DNA of 64,000 bases from Paenibacillus glycanilyticus NBRC 16618 (lineage in GTDB: Bacteria > Bacillota > Bacilli > Paenibacillales > Paenibacillaceae). The notes below the pieces were generated by a model. The model made no database searches. It was not told where the DNA came from and saw only the letters and a program-made list of their open reading frames with translations. The stretch covers positions 1 through 64,000 of the forward strand of contig NZ_BILY01000019.1 in NCBI RefSeq assembly GCF_004000805.1. The letters are read 5' to 3'. Of the stretch, positions 38,652-47,555 are shown in pieces (within the stretch, counting starts at the first letter, position 1; every line of letters starts with the position of its first letter). The position numbers and the translations under genes were made by a program.

Positions 38652-39614
38652 TTACCACAGACTACTTTCGGAAATGCGTTTGGCAATCGAATTGACGGTA
38701 ATGAGCAGAATCAGGTTGATGACGGAGTTGAATAGGTCGACGGCAGACGAGAAGCTGAAATTCGCTCCGAGTAGACCCATCTTATACACATAAGTGGATA
38801 TGACTTCCGAAGTGCTGACGTTAAGCGGATTCTGCATCAGGTAAATCTTCTCGAAGCCGATGTTCATAATCTGGCCGACGCTTAGAATTAGCAGGATGAT
38901 TGCCGCCGGAGCTATGCCCGGCAAATCGACGTGCCGTATCTTCTGCAATCGTGAAGCGCCGTCTACCTTTGCCGCTTCGTACAGCTCCGGATTGATGCCG
39001 GCTAGCGCGGCCAGGTAAATGACGGCACCGTATCCGATTCCCTGCCAGACATTGGAGAATACATAGATGCTCTTGAAATAACCAGGCGTGCCCATAAAGT
39101 TGATAGAATCGAAACCGAGCCCGCGAACAATGTAATCCACGAAGCCGAGCCGCGGAGAGAGGAAAATAATGATCATGGAAACCATAACGACGGTCGAGAT
39201 GAAAAAGGGAGCGAAGGTTACCGTCTGGACGGTCTTCTTGAACTTCATGCTCTTGATCTCATTAAGGGCCAGCGCCAGAATAATCGGAGCGGGAAAGCCG
39301 ACGGCTAATGAGTACAAGCTAATGCCGAGCGTATTCTTGATCAGCAGCCAGAAGTTTGGCGATTGAAAGAACGATTGAAAGTGCTTGAGTCCTACAAATT
39401 CACTTCCCGTAAACCCTTTAATGACGCTGTAATCCCGAAACGCAATTTGCGCGCCGTACATGGGAATGTACTTAAAGATCACGATATAAGCCATTGGAGC
39501 AATAATGAGCAGGTACAGCTGCCAATGCCGCTTGATCCCTTTCCACTTCCGCCTGGCGGACGGCAATCCGCTTCTCTTATACTTGCCGCGCGCATCCATA
39601 ACACTGGTTTTCAT
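38652..39614 (-). CDS. Sugar ABC transporter permease (LplB type, second system)
   Basis: This six-helix CUT1 permease of about 320 residues has the LplB-like N-terminus (LYLLIIAPMAYIVIFKYIPM) and EAA loop (LYEAAKVDGASRLQKIRHVDLPG). The start is uncertain: ATG at 39614 is preferred over TTG at 39650 because a purine-rich AAGGAAAGGG lies in between. It is the first gene of the second importer operon, with a cre-like site 110 bp upstream. Confidence 0.9.
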   Translation of the reverse strand: MKTSVMDARGKYKRSGLPSARRKWKGIKRHWQLYLLIIAPMAYIVIFKYIPMYGAQIAFRDYSVIKGFTGSEFVGLKHFQSFFQSPNFWLLIKNTLGISLYSLAVGFPAPIILALALNEIKSMKFKKTVQTVTFAPFFISTVVMVSMIIIFLSPRLGFVDYIVRGLGFDSINFMGTPGYFKSIYVFSNVWQGIGYGAVIYLAALAGINPELYEAAKVDGASRLQKIRHVDLPGIAPAAIILLILSVGQIMNIGFEKIYLMQNPLNVSTSEVISTYVYKMGLLGANFSFSSAVDLFNSVINLILLITVNSIAKRISESSLW

Positions 39615-39723
39615 TTTCCCGACCACGCCCTTTCCTTGCGGTAGATTCAACCTGACTGGCCTAACGATAGCGAACTCCGGCCGAGACCGTCAACGGACAG
39701 AAATCTACTGCCGAGCACATTTC

Positions 39724-39737
39724 TAAAAGCGCTTACA
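39724..39737. promoter_or_regulatory. cre-like site before the second importer operon
   Basis: The minus strand reads TGTAAGCGCTTTTA, matching the cre consensus at 13 of 14 positions (T instead of C at position 13). Its placement upstream of the first gene of a sugar importer operon supports CcpA control. Confidence 0.55.
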
Positions 39738-39796
39738 TTCGTATGAATTTAAGGAACCGCTCATCTTTCGCATACCGATCAGTATTCTTCAAAACA

Positions 39797-39838
39797 TAAA
39801 AAAGCCTTGATCCAGAAGGATTTTCTGAACCAAAGCTT
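39797..39838 (-). terminator. Terminator after the sensor-SBP operon
   Basis: On the minus strand AAGCTTTGGTTCAGAA pairs with TTCTGGATCAAGGCTT (a few mismatches), followed by TTTTATG. It begins just beyond the stop of the binding-protein gene. Confidence 0.78.
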
Positions 39839-39842
39839 GTAC

Positions 39843-41522
39843 TTATTTTTGTTTATAGGCATCGTAAGCGTTCTGATGGATCTCCATATACCGGTCGAGT
39901 TTCAACTGCTTCAGCCCGTCCACATAGTCGTCCCAATCGGCATCCGTATCCTTCACGCCCGTAATGAACTGAACCAGGTTTGTTTGAATATATTCATCGA
40001 TTGGAACTTTCAATCGGGCGGCTTCCTCGGCGGCGGAGGTATCCATAAAGATATAGTCCGGATAGACCTCATCCGGTTCCTTGCCCGCATACTTCCGCAG
40101 CGTCTCTTCATAAAGCCGATGCTCATAGTCTACGAACGAACCTGGACTCTCCGTCACGGCCCACGACTCCCGCAGGTCCCGATCCCGATAGAGCAGGCCC
40201 ATCTGAGCCCAGACGTCATTCTGTGCGGACGAACTGGAAAATTCGGGATCGAGCCAATATTTTGCGGGCCTTCCGTGCTCGTCATATTCCCCCGGCCGTC
40301 CTTTCCGCCACCACTTGTTCTCTGGCCCCCACTCATTGCGGATAGTCGCCTCTTCCGTCATGAGGAAATCGGCCAAGCGCAGTGCGGCAGACGCTTCGGC
40401 AGCCGTTGCTTTATCGGTGACGGCAAAGGCCGCGCGGTCGAATGAACTGAAGTATCCGGCAGTCTGATAACCGGAAGGACCGATCAAGGGCGGGACAGCC
40501 TCATAGTTGCCGCTCCGGTTGCGGGTGTTGCTATCGAATACCATCCGGGCATATCCCGTCGTGACCGCGCCCAGCACATTATCTTTGCGAGATGCCGTCT
40601 CCACCAGCCCGTCAAGGGATTGGGTGAACACCTCCGGGTCGATCAATCCCTCGCGGAACAGCTTGTGGATATAGGCAAGCCCTTCCCGCCATTCCGGCTG
40701 GATGGCAGCCATTCCGACAGTGCCGTCACGCACAAAGAAGTAATTGGTGTCTGTGTTATAAATAAAGGCGCTCATCAAAAATCCCGTGATTTCCGTATGC
40801 CAGCTGTTCATCGCTCCGCTGAGCGGAATCTCGTCCTGGAGCCCGTTTCCATTCGGATCCTTCAGCTTGAATGCGCGAAGCACCTGGTAGAGCTCCTCCG
40901 TCGTCCTTGGCATTTCGAGGTTCAGCTTATTCAGCCACGACGTATTGATCCACAGCTTTTGCGCATACCAGCAATGGAAGCATTCATTTACTGACGGAAG
41001 CGCGTAAATATTTCCGTCGGGAGCCGTAATCGACTTCTTTAAACCCGGATTTTGGCGGAAAATCTCCTTCAGACGGTCGCCATATTGATCTATTACGCCG
41101 TTCAGCGGACGAAAGATGCCCCTCTGTCCATATCGCACCTGTTCATCGGGTGTCAGACTGCCGTCGAGAATGACCGCCGGGTAGTCCCCGCTTGCAAACA
41201 ACATGTCTTCCGCATTGTCCAGTTCGCTCTCTTTGGCAATGACGAACTGGAGATCAATGCCGAGCTTTTGTTCCACATATTTCGTGAACCAATTATTCTC
41301 CAATTCCTCTTTCGTAAGGTCGGAGCCCACCAATACCTCAAGCTTCACGCGCTTGTCGGCGATAGGGAATTCACCCGGCTTACGGATGACCGTCTCCGCG
41401 CCACGATTCAGGGATCCGCCGGCCGGAAGGCCTTTCTCATGAATGATCCATAACATACAGCTTATCAGCGCGATTGCAGCCGCAACCATTACGGATAATA
41501 CAATCGTTCGACTTCTGATCAC
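39843..41522 (-). CDS. Orphan LipO-like substrate-binding protein linked to a sensor gene
   Basis: This 559-residue protein has an N-terminal hydrophobic segment with a possible lipobox (ALISC), so it is lipid- or helix-anchored outside the membrane. The body is a paralogue of the binding protein at 35962-37632: both share GDYPAV/S, ITAPDGNIYALP, CFHCWY, and KDPNGNG-like motifs. The GTG at 41522 lies 8 nt after GGAGG; an earlier GTG at 41531 overlaps that site. It lies 32 bp after a membrane AraC sensor gene and ends at a terminator, with no permease gene in its operon, so it may deliver ligand to the sensor rather than to a transporter. Confidence 0.85.
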   Translation of the reverse strand: MIRSRTIVLSVMVAAAIALISCMLWIIHEKGLPAGGSLNRGAETVIRKPGEFPIADKRVKLEVLVGSDLTKEELENNWFTKYVEQKLGIDLQFVIAKESELDNAEDMLFASGDYPAVILDGSLTPDEQVRYGQRGIFRPLNGVIDQYGDRLKEIFRQNPGLKKSITAPDGNIYALPSVNECFHCWYAQKLWINTSWLNKLNLEMPRTTEELYQVLRAFKLKDPNGNGLQDEIPLSGAMNSWHTEITGFLMSAFIYNTDTNYFFVRDGTVGMAAIQPEWREGLAYIHKLFREGLIDPEVFTQSLDGLVETASRKDNVLGAVTTGYARMVFDSNTRNRSGNYEAVPPLIGPSGYQTAGYFSSFDRAAFAVTDKATAAEASAALRLADFLMTEEATIRNEWGPENKWWRKGRPGEYDEHGRPAKYWLDPEFSSSSAQNDVWAQMGLLYRDRDLRESWAVTESPGSFVDYEHRLYEETLRKYAGKEPDEVYPDYIFMDTSAAEEAARLKVPIDEYIQTNLVQFITGVKDTDADWDDYVDGLKQLKLDRYMEIHQNAYDAYKQK

Positions 41523-41554
41523 TGTGTCCACCTCCGGGCAATCGAGCTCCTACC

Positions 41555-43750
41555 CTACTCTTGCATTCGACTGCGATAATCCTGCGGCGGCAGTCCCTCC
41601 ATCTTTCGGAACACGCGGCGGAAGGTCGCGGAATTGGGGTATCCCACTTTCTCGCCCACCTCCTGGATCGGAACCTCGCTGTGGATAAGCAGCTCCTTCG
41701 CTTTCCCAATCCTTACGGAAGCCAGGAAGTCCAGGAAATTTTCGCCGAATGTTTCTTTGTATAATCTGCTTAGGTATTTGGAATTGACAGAAAATCGATC
41801 ACTCAGGAAATCGAGCGACAAATTCGGGTTTGCGTACTCGTTCTCTATGCACTCCTTGATGTCCTGCAATAAGATATAGTAGGCTCGCGGCGAGCGCAAT
41901 TCCTGCAGCTGTCTGCTGCATTCGTCCAACACCGCGAACAGCGTCTCGCTCAGTTCGTTCAGCGTATCGAATGTCTCCATCTTGACGCGAACGTCTTCGA
42001 GCGCCTGCCTGACAATCTGGTTTTCCTCCTTGGACCCGTTCGAGTGATGAAGGCCCAGGTAGGCAAGCAAATAATCTAATAGTTTGACGATCTCGGCCTT
42101 CCTAGGTTTATCCGCGCGAATATTGTTGAAGAGCTTCCAATATAGAGTCTTCCACTGCTCCTCCCCAAGGCGAAAGGCGGACGAGATCTCGTGAATCACG
42201 CGAAGATGCTCATGCTCATTCTTACGCTGCTGGTGTTCGGCGTCCGAGTACCGGATGATCCGGTTCGTACCAAGCACGGCCTTGAAATGCAGGATCGAGC
42301 AAGCTTCTTCATAGGAAGAACGAATATCTTCAATACGGGATGTTGCACGACCGACTCCAATAGTAACGGTGAACTTGAGATTTTTGTCAATCCAGTCGAC
42401 AATCGATTCATAGACGGATGTGAGGTCCTTCTGATCATTCTGGAAAATAACAGCGGACAAATGGGTAGGAGATGTCCATTCCAGCCAGACGGATGTATCC
42501 GGCTGCTGAATCATTTCGTTGACAACACTGCTGACGACGAATTTGAATAGCGAGCGGTCCCGGCCGCTATATGTAAAGAATGCCTGCTCCGCATTGTCTA
42601 CCTCGATCACGATCGCCTTCAGCGTATGGAATGTCGGCAATTGCAAGTCCTTGAAAGGAGTCTCCGACAGTTCTCCATTCTCGTAATGGCCATGGATCAA
42701 AATGCTGAATGCATGTTTGCGTTTCAGGATGGCCGTTTCGCTGAATTCCCTCTCTACAAGCTTCGACTGTGCAGCAAAATTATTGATAGCGGATTCAATA
42801 AAGGCAAACTCATCGAGTGAAACGCTGCCTGCTGAGCCGTTTCCGTCGAACAGCGAATGGTTCAGCTTCACCACCAGCTCTTCAAGAGGCTTGTAGTTCG
42901 CCCGTGTAATATAAATGGTGAGTATAAGGCCGCCGACAAACACAAGTACGCCGACTGCAAACCAAACGCTGGAGAACGCCGATGTTGACTGGGCCAGCAG
43001 TCCGCTGTTCATCCCGCTTTCTACAGTCCAGCCGGTATAATCGGACGTTAAGCTGGCCGTTATTTTGCGGTCCGGTTCCAAATTACCAATATAAATCGGT
43101 TGCCGGTTCCGGCCAAAAATATTTACGAAAGTGTTGGCTTCGTCGTAAAGAGAGGATACGGTTGCCCGAATAGAAGAAGTATCGATATTCACCACGATTA
43201 TCCCTTTCGAACCGGAGCTAACCGGAACCTCATGAACGAGGCTGACAACGCGCTTCGAGTTCTGGAAAGAGAGTTCGCGATACTCCCGTACATCGGTCCA
43301 AAGAGGCCCGTTACGGAAACCGGAAACGGACCGAGCGAATGCCCGGTCTTCGAATATATCGATATTTTTCCGCATATTTCCCGAAAGAATGGTTCCGTCG
43401 CTGTATCGGTACAAATAGAAGGAATCGATCAACGGCACTTCCCGCTTCAATTCGTTGAGACGCTCCAGAACCTCATAGTTTAAATAAACGCTGCCGGTTC
43501 CGCTGCCTTCGAAATAACTGGCCAGCACTTTGCTGTTCAGAAGCTCGCGGATCACCATATGATCCACCGTTTTCAAGGAAACATTGACCGACTGAAGCAG
43601 TTGGGCTGTGAATACCTCGCTGGACTCTTTCGCATTCTTTCGGTTCTGGTCCACGATTACCCGAAGAAAAACGAAAAGCAAAAAAGAAAAAACGATCAGA
43701 AAGAGCGGGATGTATGACCAGATCATCTTTCGAAGCCAAATCTTACTCAT
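41555..43750 (-). CDS. Membrane-bound AraC-family sensor-regulator (second)
   Basis: The protein has 731 residues: TM1 (about 11-33), an extracytoplasmic sensor domain (about 35-258), TM2 (about 260-281), a cytoplasmic linker with a degenerate cyclase-like stretch (FTVTIGVGRATSRIEDIRSSYEEA), and a C-terminal AraC DNA-binding domain (about 630-728, SDRFSVNSKYLSRLYKETFGENF, YPNSATFRRVFRKMEGLPPQDYR). It is arranged like the sensor at 29169-31469. It is followed by a binding-protein gene, suggesting they sense the same ligand. Confidence 0.88.
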   Translation of the reverse strand: MSKIWLRKMIWSYIPLFLIVFSFLLFVFLRVIVDQNRKNAKESSEVFTAQLLQSVNVSLKTVDHMVIRELLNSKVLASYFEGSGTGSVYLNYEVLERLNELKREVPLIDSFYLYRYSDGTILSGNMRKNIDIFEDRAFARSVSGFRNGPLWTDVREYRELSFQNSKRVVSLVHEVPVSSGSKGIIVVNIDTSSIRATVSSLYDEANTFVNIFGRNRQPIYIGNLEPDRKITASLTSDYTGWTVESGMNSGLLAQSTSAFSSVWFAVGVLVFVGGLILTIYITRANYKPLEELVVKLNHSLFDGNGSAGSVSLDEFAFIESAINNFAAQSKLVEREFSETAILKRKHAFSILIHGHYENGELSETPFKDLQLPTFHTLKAIVIEVDNAEQAFFTYSGRDRSLFKFVVSSVVNEMIQQPDTSVWLEWTSPTHLSAVIFQNDQKDLTSVYESIVDWIDKNLKFTVTIGVGRATSRIEDIRSSYEEACSILHFKAVLGTNRIIRYSDAEHQQRKNEHEHLRVIHEISSAFRLGEEQWKTLYWKLFNNIRADKPRKAEIVKLLDYLLAYLGLHHSNGSKEENQIVRQALEDVRVKMETFDTLNELSETLFAVLDECSRQLQELRSPRAYYILLQDIKECIENEYANPNLSLDFLSDRFSVNSKYLSRLYKETFGENFLDFLASVRIGKAKELLIHSEVPIQEVGEKVGYPNSATFRRVFRKMEGLPPQDYRSRMQE

Positions 43751-43784
43751 TAGCCTCCTCCTCTAACAAGCTCGATCTATACCG

Positions 43785-46502
43785 TTAATCGGATAATGTA
43801 AATTCGACGGTAACGTCTATACCGGAATTCAGAGATAGGTGGAGATATTCCCCATATCTCCCTTCAAGAGCCGCTGCTTCTCTTCCGTTGACCGCGGCTT
43901 TTGTCCAAGGGATGCCCAATTTAAATTTGATTTCATTGGAATTAACAATGGAATTCAAGGTAACGCTCACCGTTTTGGATAAGAGATCCCATGTTAAAGC
44001 GCGGACCTCCACCCGGGTTCTTGCCATCAACCCATGAATGGAACCCGATTGCCATTCGGAGGGTAGTGCCGGAAGAACCTCAATTTCACCGTTGTTGGAG
44101 AATAGCAGCGCTTCATTAACGGCTCCCACAGTACCGAATAAGGTATCTGTGCAATAAGTATCGCATCTTCTGTTTGTGTCATGGTCCGTCATCAGCGATG
44201 CGTAATAACCGGAATCCGTCATCATCGGCAGAAGGGCAGCGGCTACTTCGTTGCCGTCCTTTAATCTCGCAGAGACCAGCGCCTTGTGCATCCAGCCGTG
44301 CCCTGCCGTGGCGTCCGACGTATTGTATTTGTTTCGGTTCTCCATCGCGGTAATGGCGGCTTTCGTGAGCTCCGCATCGTTCTGCGTCTCGTATGCTGGC
44401 CATGCCGGGTAAAGATGGCTCAAATGGCGGTGGTTGTTGTTCTCCGTATATTCATTCATCGCCCATTCGCGCAAAGCGCCGTCCTTGTCCACCTTGTAGT
44501 CCGGCAGCAGTCCCAGCAAAGACTCCCATCGTTCGACCGCTGCTTCGTATCCTTCGCGCATGATCGCTCGTTCAACTGTTATGACCATATGCAGTCCGTC
44601 CCTCGCTGCCGAAATATCCATGGTGGCATTGGCCGTAAGCGTGCTGTTGTAACCAATCGGGTTATTCTCCGGCGAATAGGTAGGGATGAGCAGATATTTC
44701 TCGCCTGGATTTAGCACCGATTTGCCTTGCTCATAGCACGCGTTGCCGTTTACATCGGTATAGTACTCCGGCGTACATAGCTGCTCCCAGAAATTAGCCT
44801 GCTTGGTCAACAACGTAAGCAAAATATCTTTTTCTAAATCCAGATATCCTTGTTCGAGCAGCTTTTCGAATTCTCCATCCGTCAGCCCCCCGTCCCGTAC
44901 GCTGAGAATAGACTTCAGTTCATGGATTCTCATGTAATCGTTGATCGGGATCTGTTGATTGCCGCAGCACTGCCAATATTCGAAGATGGGAAGCAAACAC
45001 CAGCTTGCTCCCGCATTCCAATATTGAAACGGATAGTCATTGTCGTATTCCACGTGCATCCCGCGGTCGATATCCGAGTTGACCGACACCTGAAGCGCAT
45101 CATGCATCCCGTAGGCCATTCGAGCATTGTATTCAAAATCGGGCGCATTTCTCAAGAAGAAGGTGATATACCCAAGCTGGGCATGCGTCATATGGCCTGT
45201 ATTCATGGGAGAGACCTGCAAATTCACGTTGGCGTCAAGCGTATAGATGGCGCGCCAGCCCGGATTCCACTCTCCGGTCCACATGCCATACAACCGCGGC
45301 GCGCTTGAGCCGCTGCAGCAAATCAAGGCATATCGCCCCTGGTTGTACACCTGTTCCATAAAAGCATGATTGATCCTCGATTTGGAAGCCTTCTGCGCGT
45401 TGATCAGCGTTACATTGTCTGAGATTTTGTCGTCCTCGTCGCCAGCAAGAGAAAAACGCACGGCGTTAAATTCCGCGGCATGCTTTAGAGCATGAGGCGC
45501 AAGGGCGGCATTGTAGTCGAATTTGCCGGAAACGTCCTTATATTTTTCCGCGACAGCATTCGTATTCTGAAACAGACAGTCAACGATCGAGTATTGCGTC
45601 ATACCTGCAAAATCATCGATTTTGCCCATATCAAATGTTCGGTTCGATTGCGTAATTAAATAGACGGCGTCGGCATCGATGACTTGAATCGCCGGATTCC
45701 GTTCCTCTCCGACATTCATCGGTTCATTCGTGTCCGCCAGCAGCACTCTCTTCTGGGTTCCGTTAACGACCACAACCCGGGTCAGGCCGGCGTACCCTCC
45801 ATCGATCAACTCGCTGCCCGGGTAGGACGGATAATGGGCAACCTGCGCGATATAGGTCGCATTCGGATCAACGAGCTTCTTGTATTGAAGCGCAGTCAGC
45901 TCGGACAACCCGTCCCGCGCTTTGTACATGCCCGAAATGTCATCAATGGAAATGATCATGTTGATCTTGGCGCCGGCGGACGATTGCGCGATCTTCGTAA
46001 TCGATACATTGTCTTCCCTGGACGTAAACGACGTTCGGATCCACTCGCCGCAATCATCGGAATAACGGACGCCGGTTTCCGCCGTCTCATAGTTCGTCCA
46101 TCTTTCATAGCCGGACACGGCTCCCTTGTTCTTGACGTTTAATCTGAGCTGATGTCCAGGATGATAGCTGTACAAAAAGGTTCTTCTTCTGGTTGACCCG
46201 TCCGGAAAAGTAATCTTCCATTGATCGTTAAGATCAAAAACATTCCTCCTGGCCGCGGCAAGCTGTCCCGTCAGTTCTTCCGGAATCGCCCTCGGATCGC
46301 CGGACGGATAGTTGAACCACATATATTGAAAAATAAAGGTGTCAGCATACGGCGATCCGGACGTGACGTACCCGTTCTCGCCGTTTCCGCTAACCATTCC
46401 GTCCCGCCACGCCCGACCGGAATTGAACGCTGGAATCTCGGTATAAGTGCCGGCATAATTGCCTTTTTCGTACAGGCGTACAGAGTTCGAATCTTTCGTC
46501 AT
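43785..46502 (-). CDS. GH95-type alpha-L-fucosidase/alpha-L-galactosidase
   Basis: This 905-residue cytoplasmic enzyme has an N-terminal beta-sandwich, an alpha/alpha-barrel and a C-terminal beta domain. GH95 signatures are MVSGNGENGYV (near the start), GWRAIYTLDANVNLQ (the paired Asn residues of the active site), NNNHRHLSHLYPAWP and the late CTDTLFGTVGAVNEALL. It is longer than usual family members (about 800) and divergent in the first half. The start at 46502 has AAGGAG upstream; a GTG six codons earlier overlaps that site. TATAAT (minus strand) lies just upstream. It inverts and releases fucose or L-galactose. Confidence 0.75.
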   Translation of the reverse strand: MTKDSNSVRLYEKGNYAGTYTEIPAFNSGRAWRDGMVSGNGENGYVTSGSPYADTFIFQYMWFNYPSGDPRAIPEELTGQLAAARRNVFDLNDQWKITFPDGSTRRRTFLYSYHPGHQLRLNVKNKGAVSGYERWTNYETAETGVRYSDDCGEWIRTSFTSREDNVSITKIAQSSAGAKINMIISIDDISGMYKARDGLSELTALQYKKLVDPNATYIAQVAHYPSYPGSELIDGGYAGLTRVVVVNGTQKRVLLADTNEPMNVGEERNPAIQVIDADAVYLITQSNRTFDMGKIDDFAGMTQYSIVDCLFQNTNAVAEKYKDVSGKFDYNAALAPHALKHAAEFNAVRFSLAGDEDDKISDNVTLINAQKASKSRINHAFMEQVYNQGRYALICCSGSSAPRLYGMWTGEWNPGWRAIYTLDANVNLQVSPMNTGHMTHAQLGYITFFLRNAPDFEYNARMAYGMHDALQVSVNSDIDRGMHVEYDNDYPFQYWNAGASWCLLPIFEYWQCCGNQQIPINDYMRIHELKSILSVRDGGLTDGEFEKLLEQGYLDLEKDILLTLLTKQANFWEQLCTPEYYTDVNGNACYEQGKSVLNPGEKYLLIPTYSPENNPIGYNSTLTANATMDISAARDGLHMVITVERAIMREGYEAAVERWESLLGLLPDYKVDKDGALREWAMNEYTENNNHRHLSHLYPAWPAYETQNDAELTKAAITAMENRNKYNTSDATAGHGWMHKALVSARLKDGNEVAAALLPMMTDSGYYASLMTDHDTNRRCDTYCTDTLFGTVGAVNEALLFSNNGEIEVLPALPSEWQSGSIHGLMARTRVEVRALTWDLLSKTVSVTLNSIVNSNEIKFKLGIPWTKAAVNGREAAALEGRYGEYLHLSLNSGIDVTVEFTLSD

Positions 46503-46614
46503 GCTAGGATTCTCCTTCACTTCGTTTGACTATTATTATAACGATCGCCTCCTATAAAGCGGCATTCACTAGAACGACAGATCCTCGCTCTAAATGTCGC
46601 AAATTCGCAGATCT

Positions 46615-46622
46615 GATATAAT
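46615..46622 (+). promoter_or_regulatory. Extended -10 promoter of the AraC gene at 46656
   Basis: TGATATAAT provides a TGN extended -10 with a perfect TATAAT (46617-46622). No good -35 is seen, as usual for extended -10 promoters. It lies 34 bp upstream of the start codon. Confidence 0.5.
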
Positions 46623-46655
46623 GGGAACATAAACGGTCTGAGGAGCGAATGGAGC

Positions 46656-47555
46656 ATGAATTTACCGCCGATCCACTTGGAAAATACGAATCTGAAGATC
46701 ACAGTCGGCGGGCTTGCACTGAATGTGCTCTATATCAAGCTGGGCATTTTTTATCGTTCTTTTCCGGAGCACAGCCATAGCAAACGAAGCTATGAAATGC
46801 ATTTTATTCCTCTCGGGCAAGGAACGTTGATTGCAAGCGGCCGCAGTTATCCGATCGTCCCCGGCACCTTGTTTATGACAGGCCCTGATGTCGTCCATGA
46901 GCAGATCACGAACCCTTCGGATCCTATGTCGGAATACTGTATTTGCTTCGAGCTGCTGGATTACGAGCCTACTCGGGATCCGGAACTTGATATCTTAACC
47001 GAAACCTTCGCGCAAACTCCATTCTGGTTCGGCCAAGATTCGCAAAACTTGATGGAGCTGTTCGAACAGCTTTCATTCGAAACGACCCGCAAATCTATTG
47101 GATATCACTGGTATGTAGGCACCATTCTCGAACAGATTGTCGTCAAGCTCATTCGGAATTATATGGGGGACCAGATGGCCGTCTCCGTCTCGCCGACACC
47201 GCTGCAAACGCCGGACGACAAACGACTGGCCACCATCGAACACAGCTTTCTTTCTCAATATAGCTTCATTTCCGTACAAGCGCTTGCGAGCACATTGGGC
47301 TTAAGCGTTAGACAAACGGAAAGAACGATCAAACAATTTTACGGCATGACGTTTACCCAAAAGCGTAACATGGCCAGGTTAAGCGCAGCTGCCCATTTTC
47401 TTACCACGACGACCATGACAATCAGCCATATCGCGGAAACGGTCGGATACTCGTCTCTAGAGCAATTTTGCTCGGCCTTCAAAACAAACTATGGAATGCC
47501 GGCAAGCCGGTATCGCTTATCGCGTTCTGCTCAAATTCCCAAAACGGCTGACTAA
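46656..47555 (+). CDS. AraC-family regulator with cupin sensor domain
   Basis: This 299-residue cytoplasmic regulator has an N-terminal cupin-like sugar-binding domain (about 25-125, with HSHSKRSYEMHFIPLGQG) and a C-terminal AraC HTH (about 190-290; VQALASTLGLSVRQTERTIKQFYGMTF and TVGYSSLEQFCSAFKTNYGMPASRYR). It is divergent from the GH95 gene and convergent with the GH127 gene, so these two are the likely targets. Its stop codon interlocks with that of the GH127 gene. Confidence 0.88.
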   Translation: MNLPPIHLENTNLKITVGGLALNVLYIKLGIFYRSFPEHSHSKRSYEMHFIPLGQGTLIASGRSYPIVPGTLFMTGPDVVHEQITNPSDPMSEYCICFELLDYEPTRDPELDILTETFAQTPFWFGQDSQNLMELFEQLSFETTRKSIGYHWYVGTILEQIVVKLIRNYMGDQMAVSVSPTPLQTPDDKRLATIEHSFLSQYSFISVQALASTLGLSVRQTERTIKQFYGMTFTQKRNMARLSAAAHFLTTTTMTISHIAETVGYSSLEQFCSAFKTNYGMPASRYRLSRSAQIPKTAD

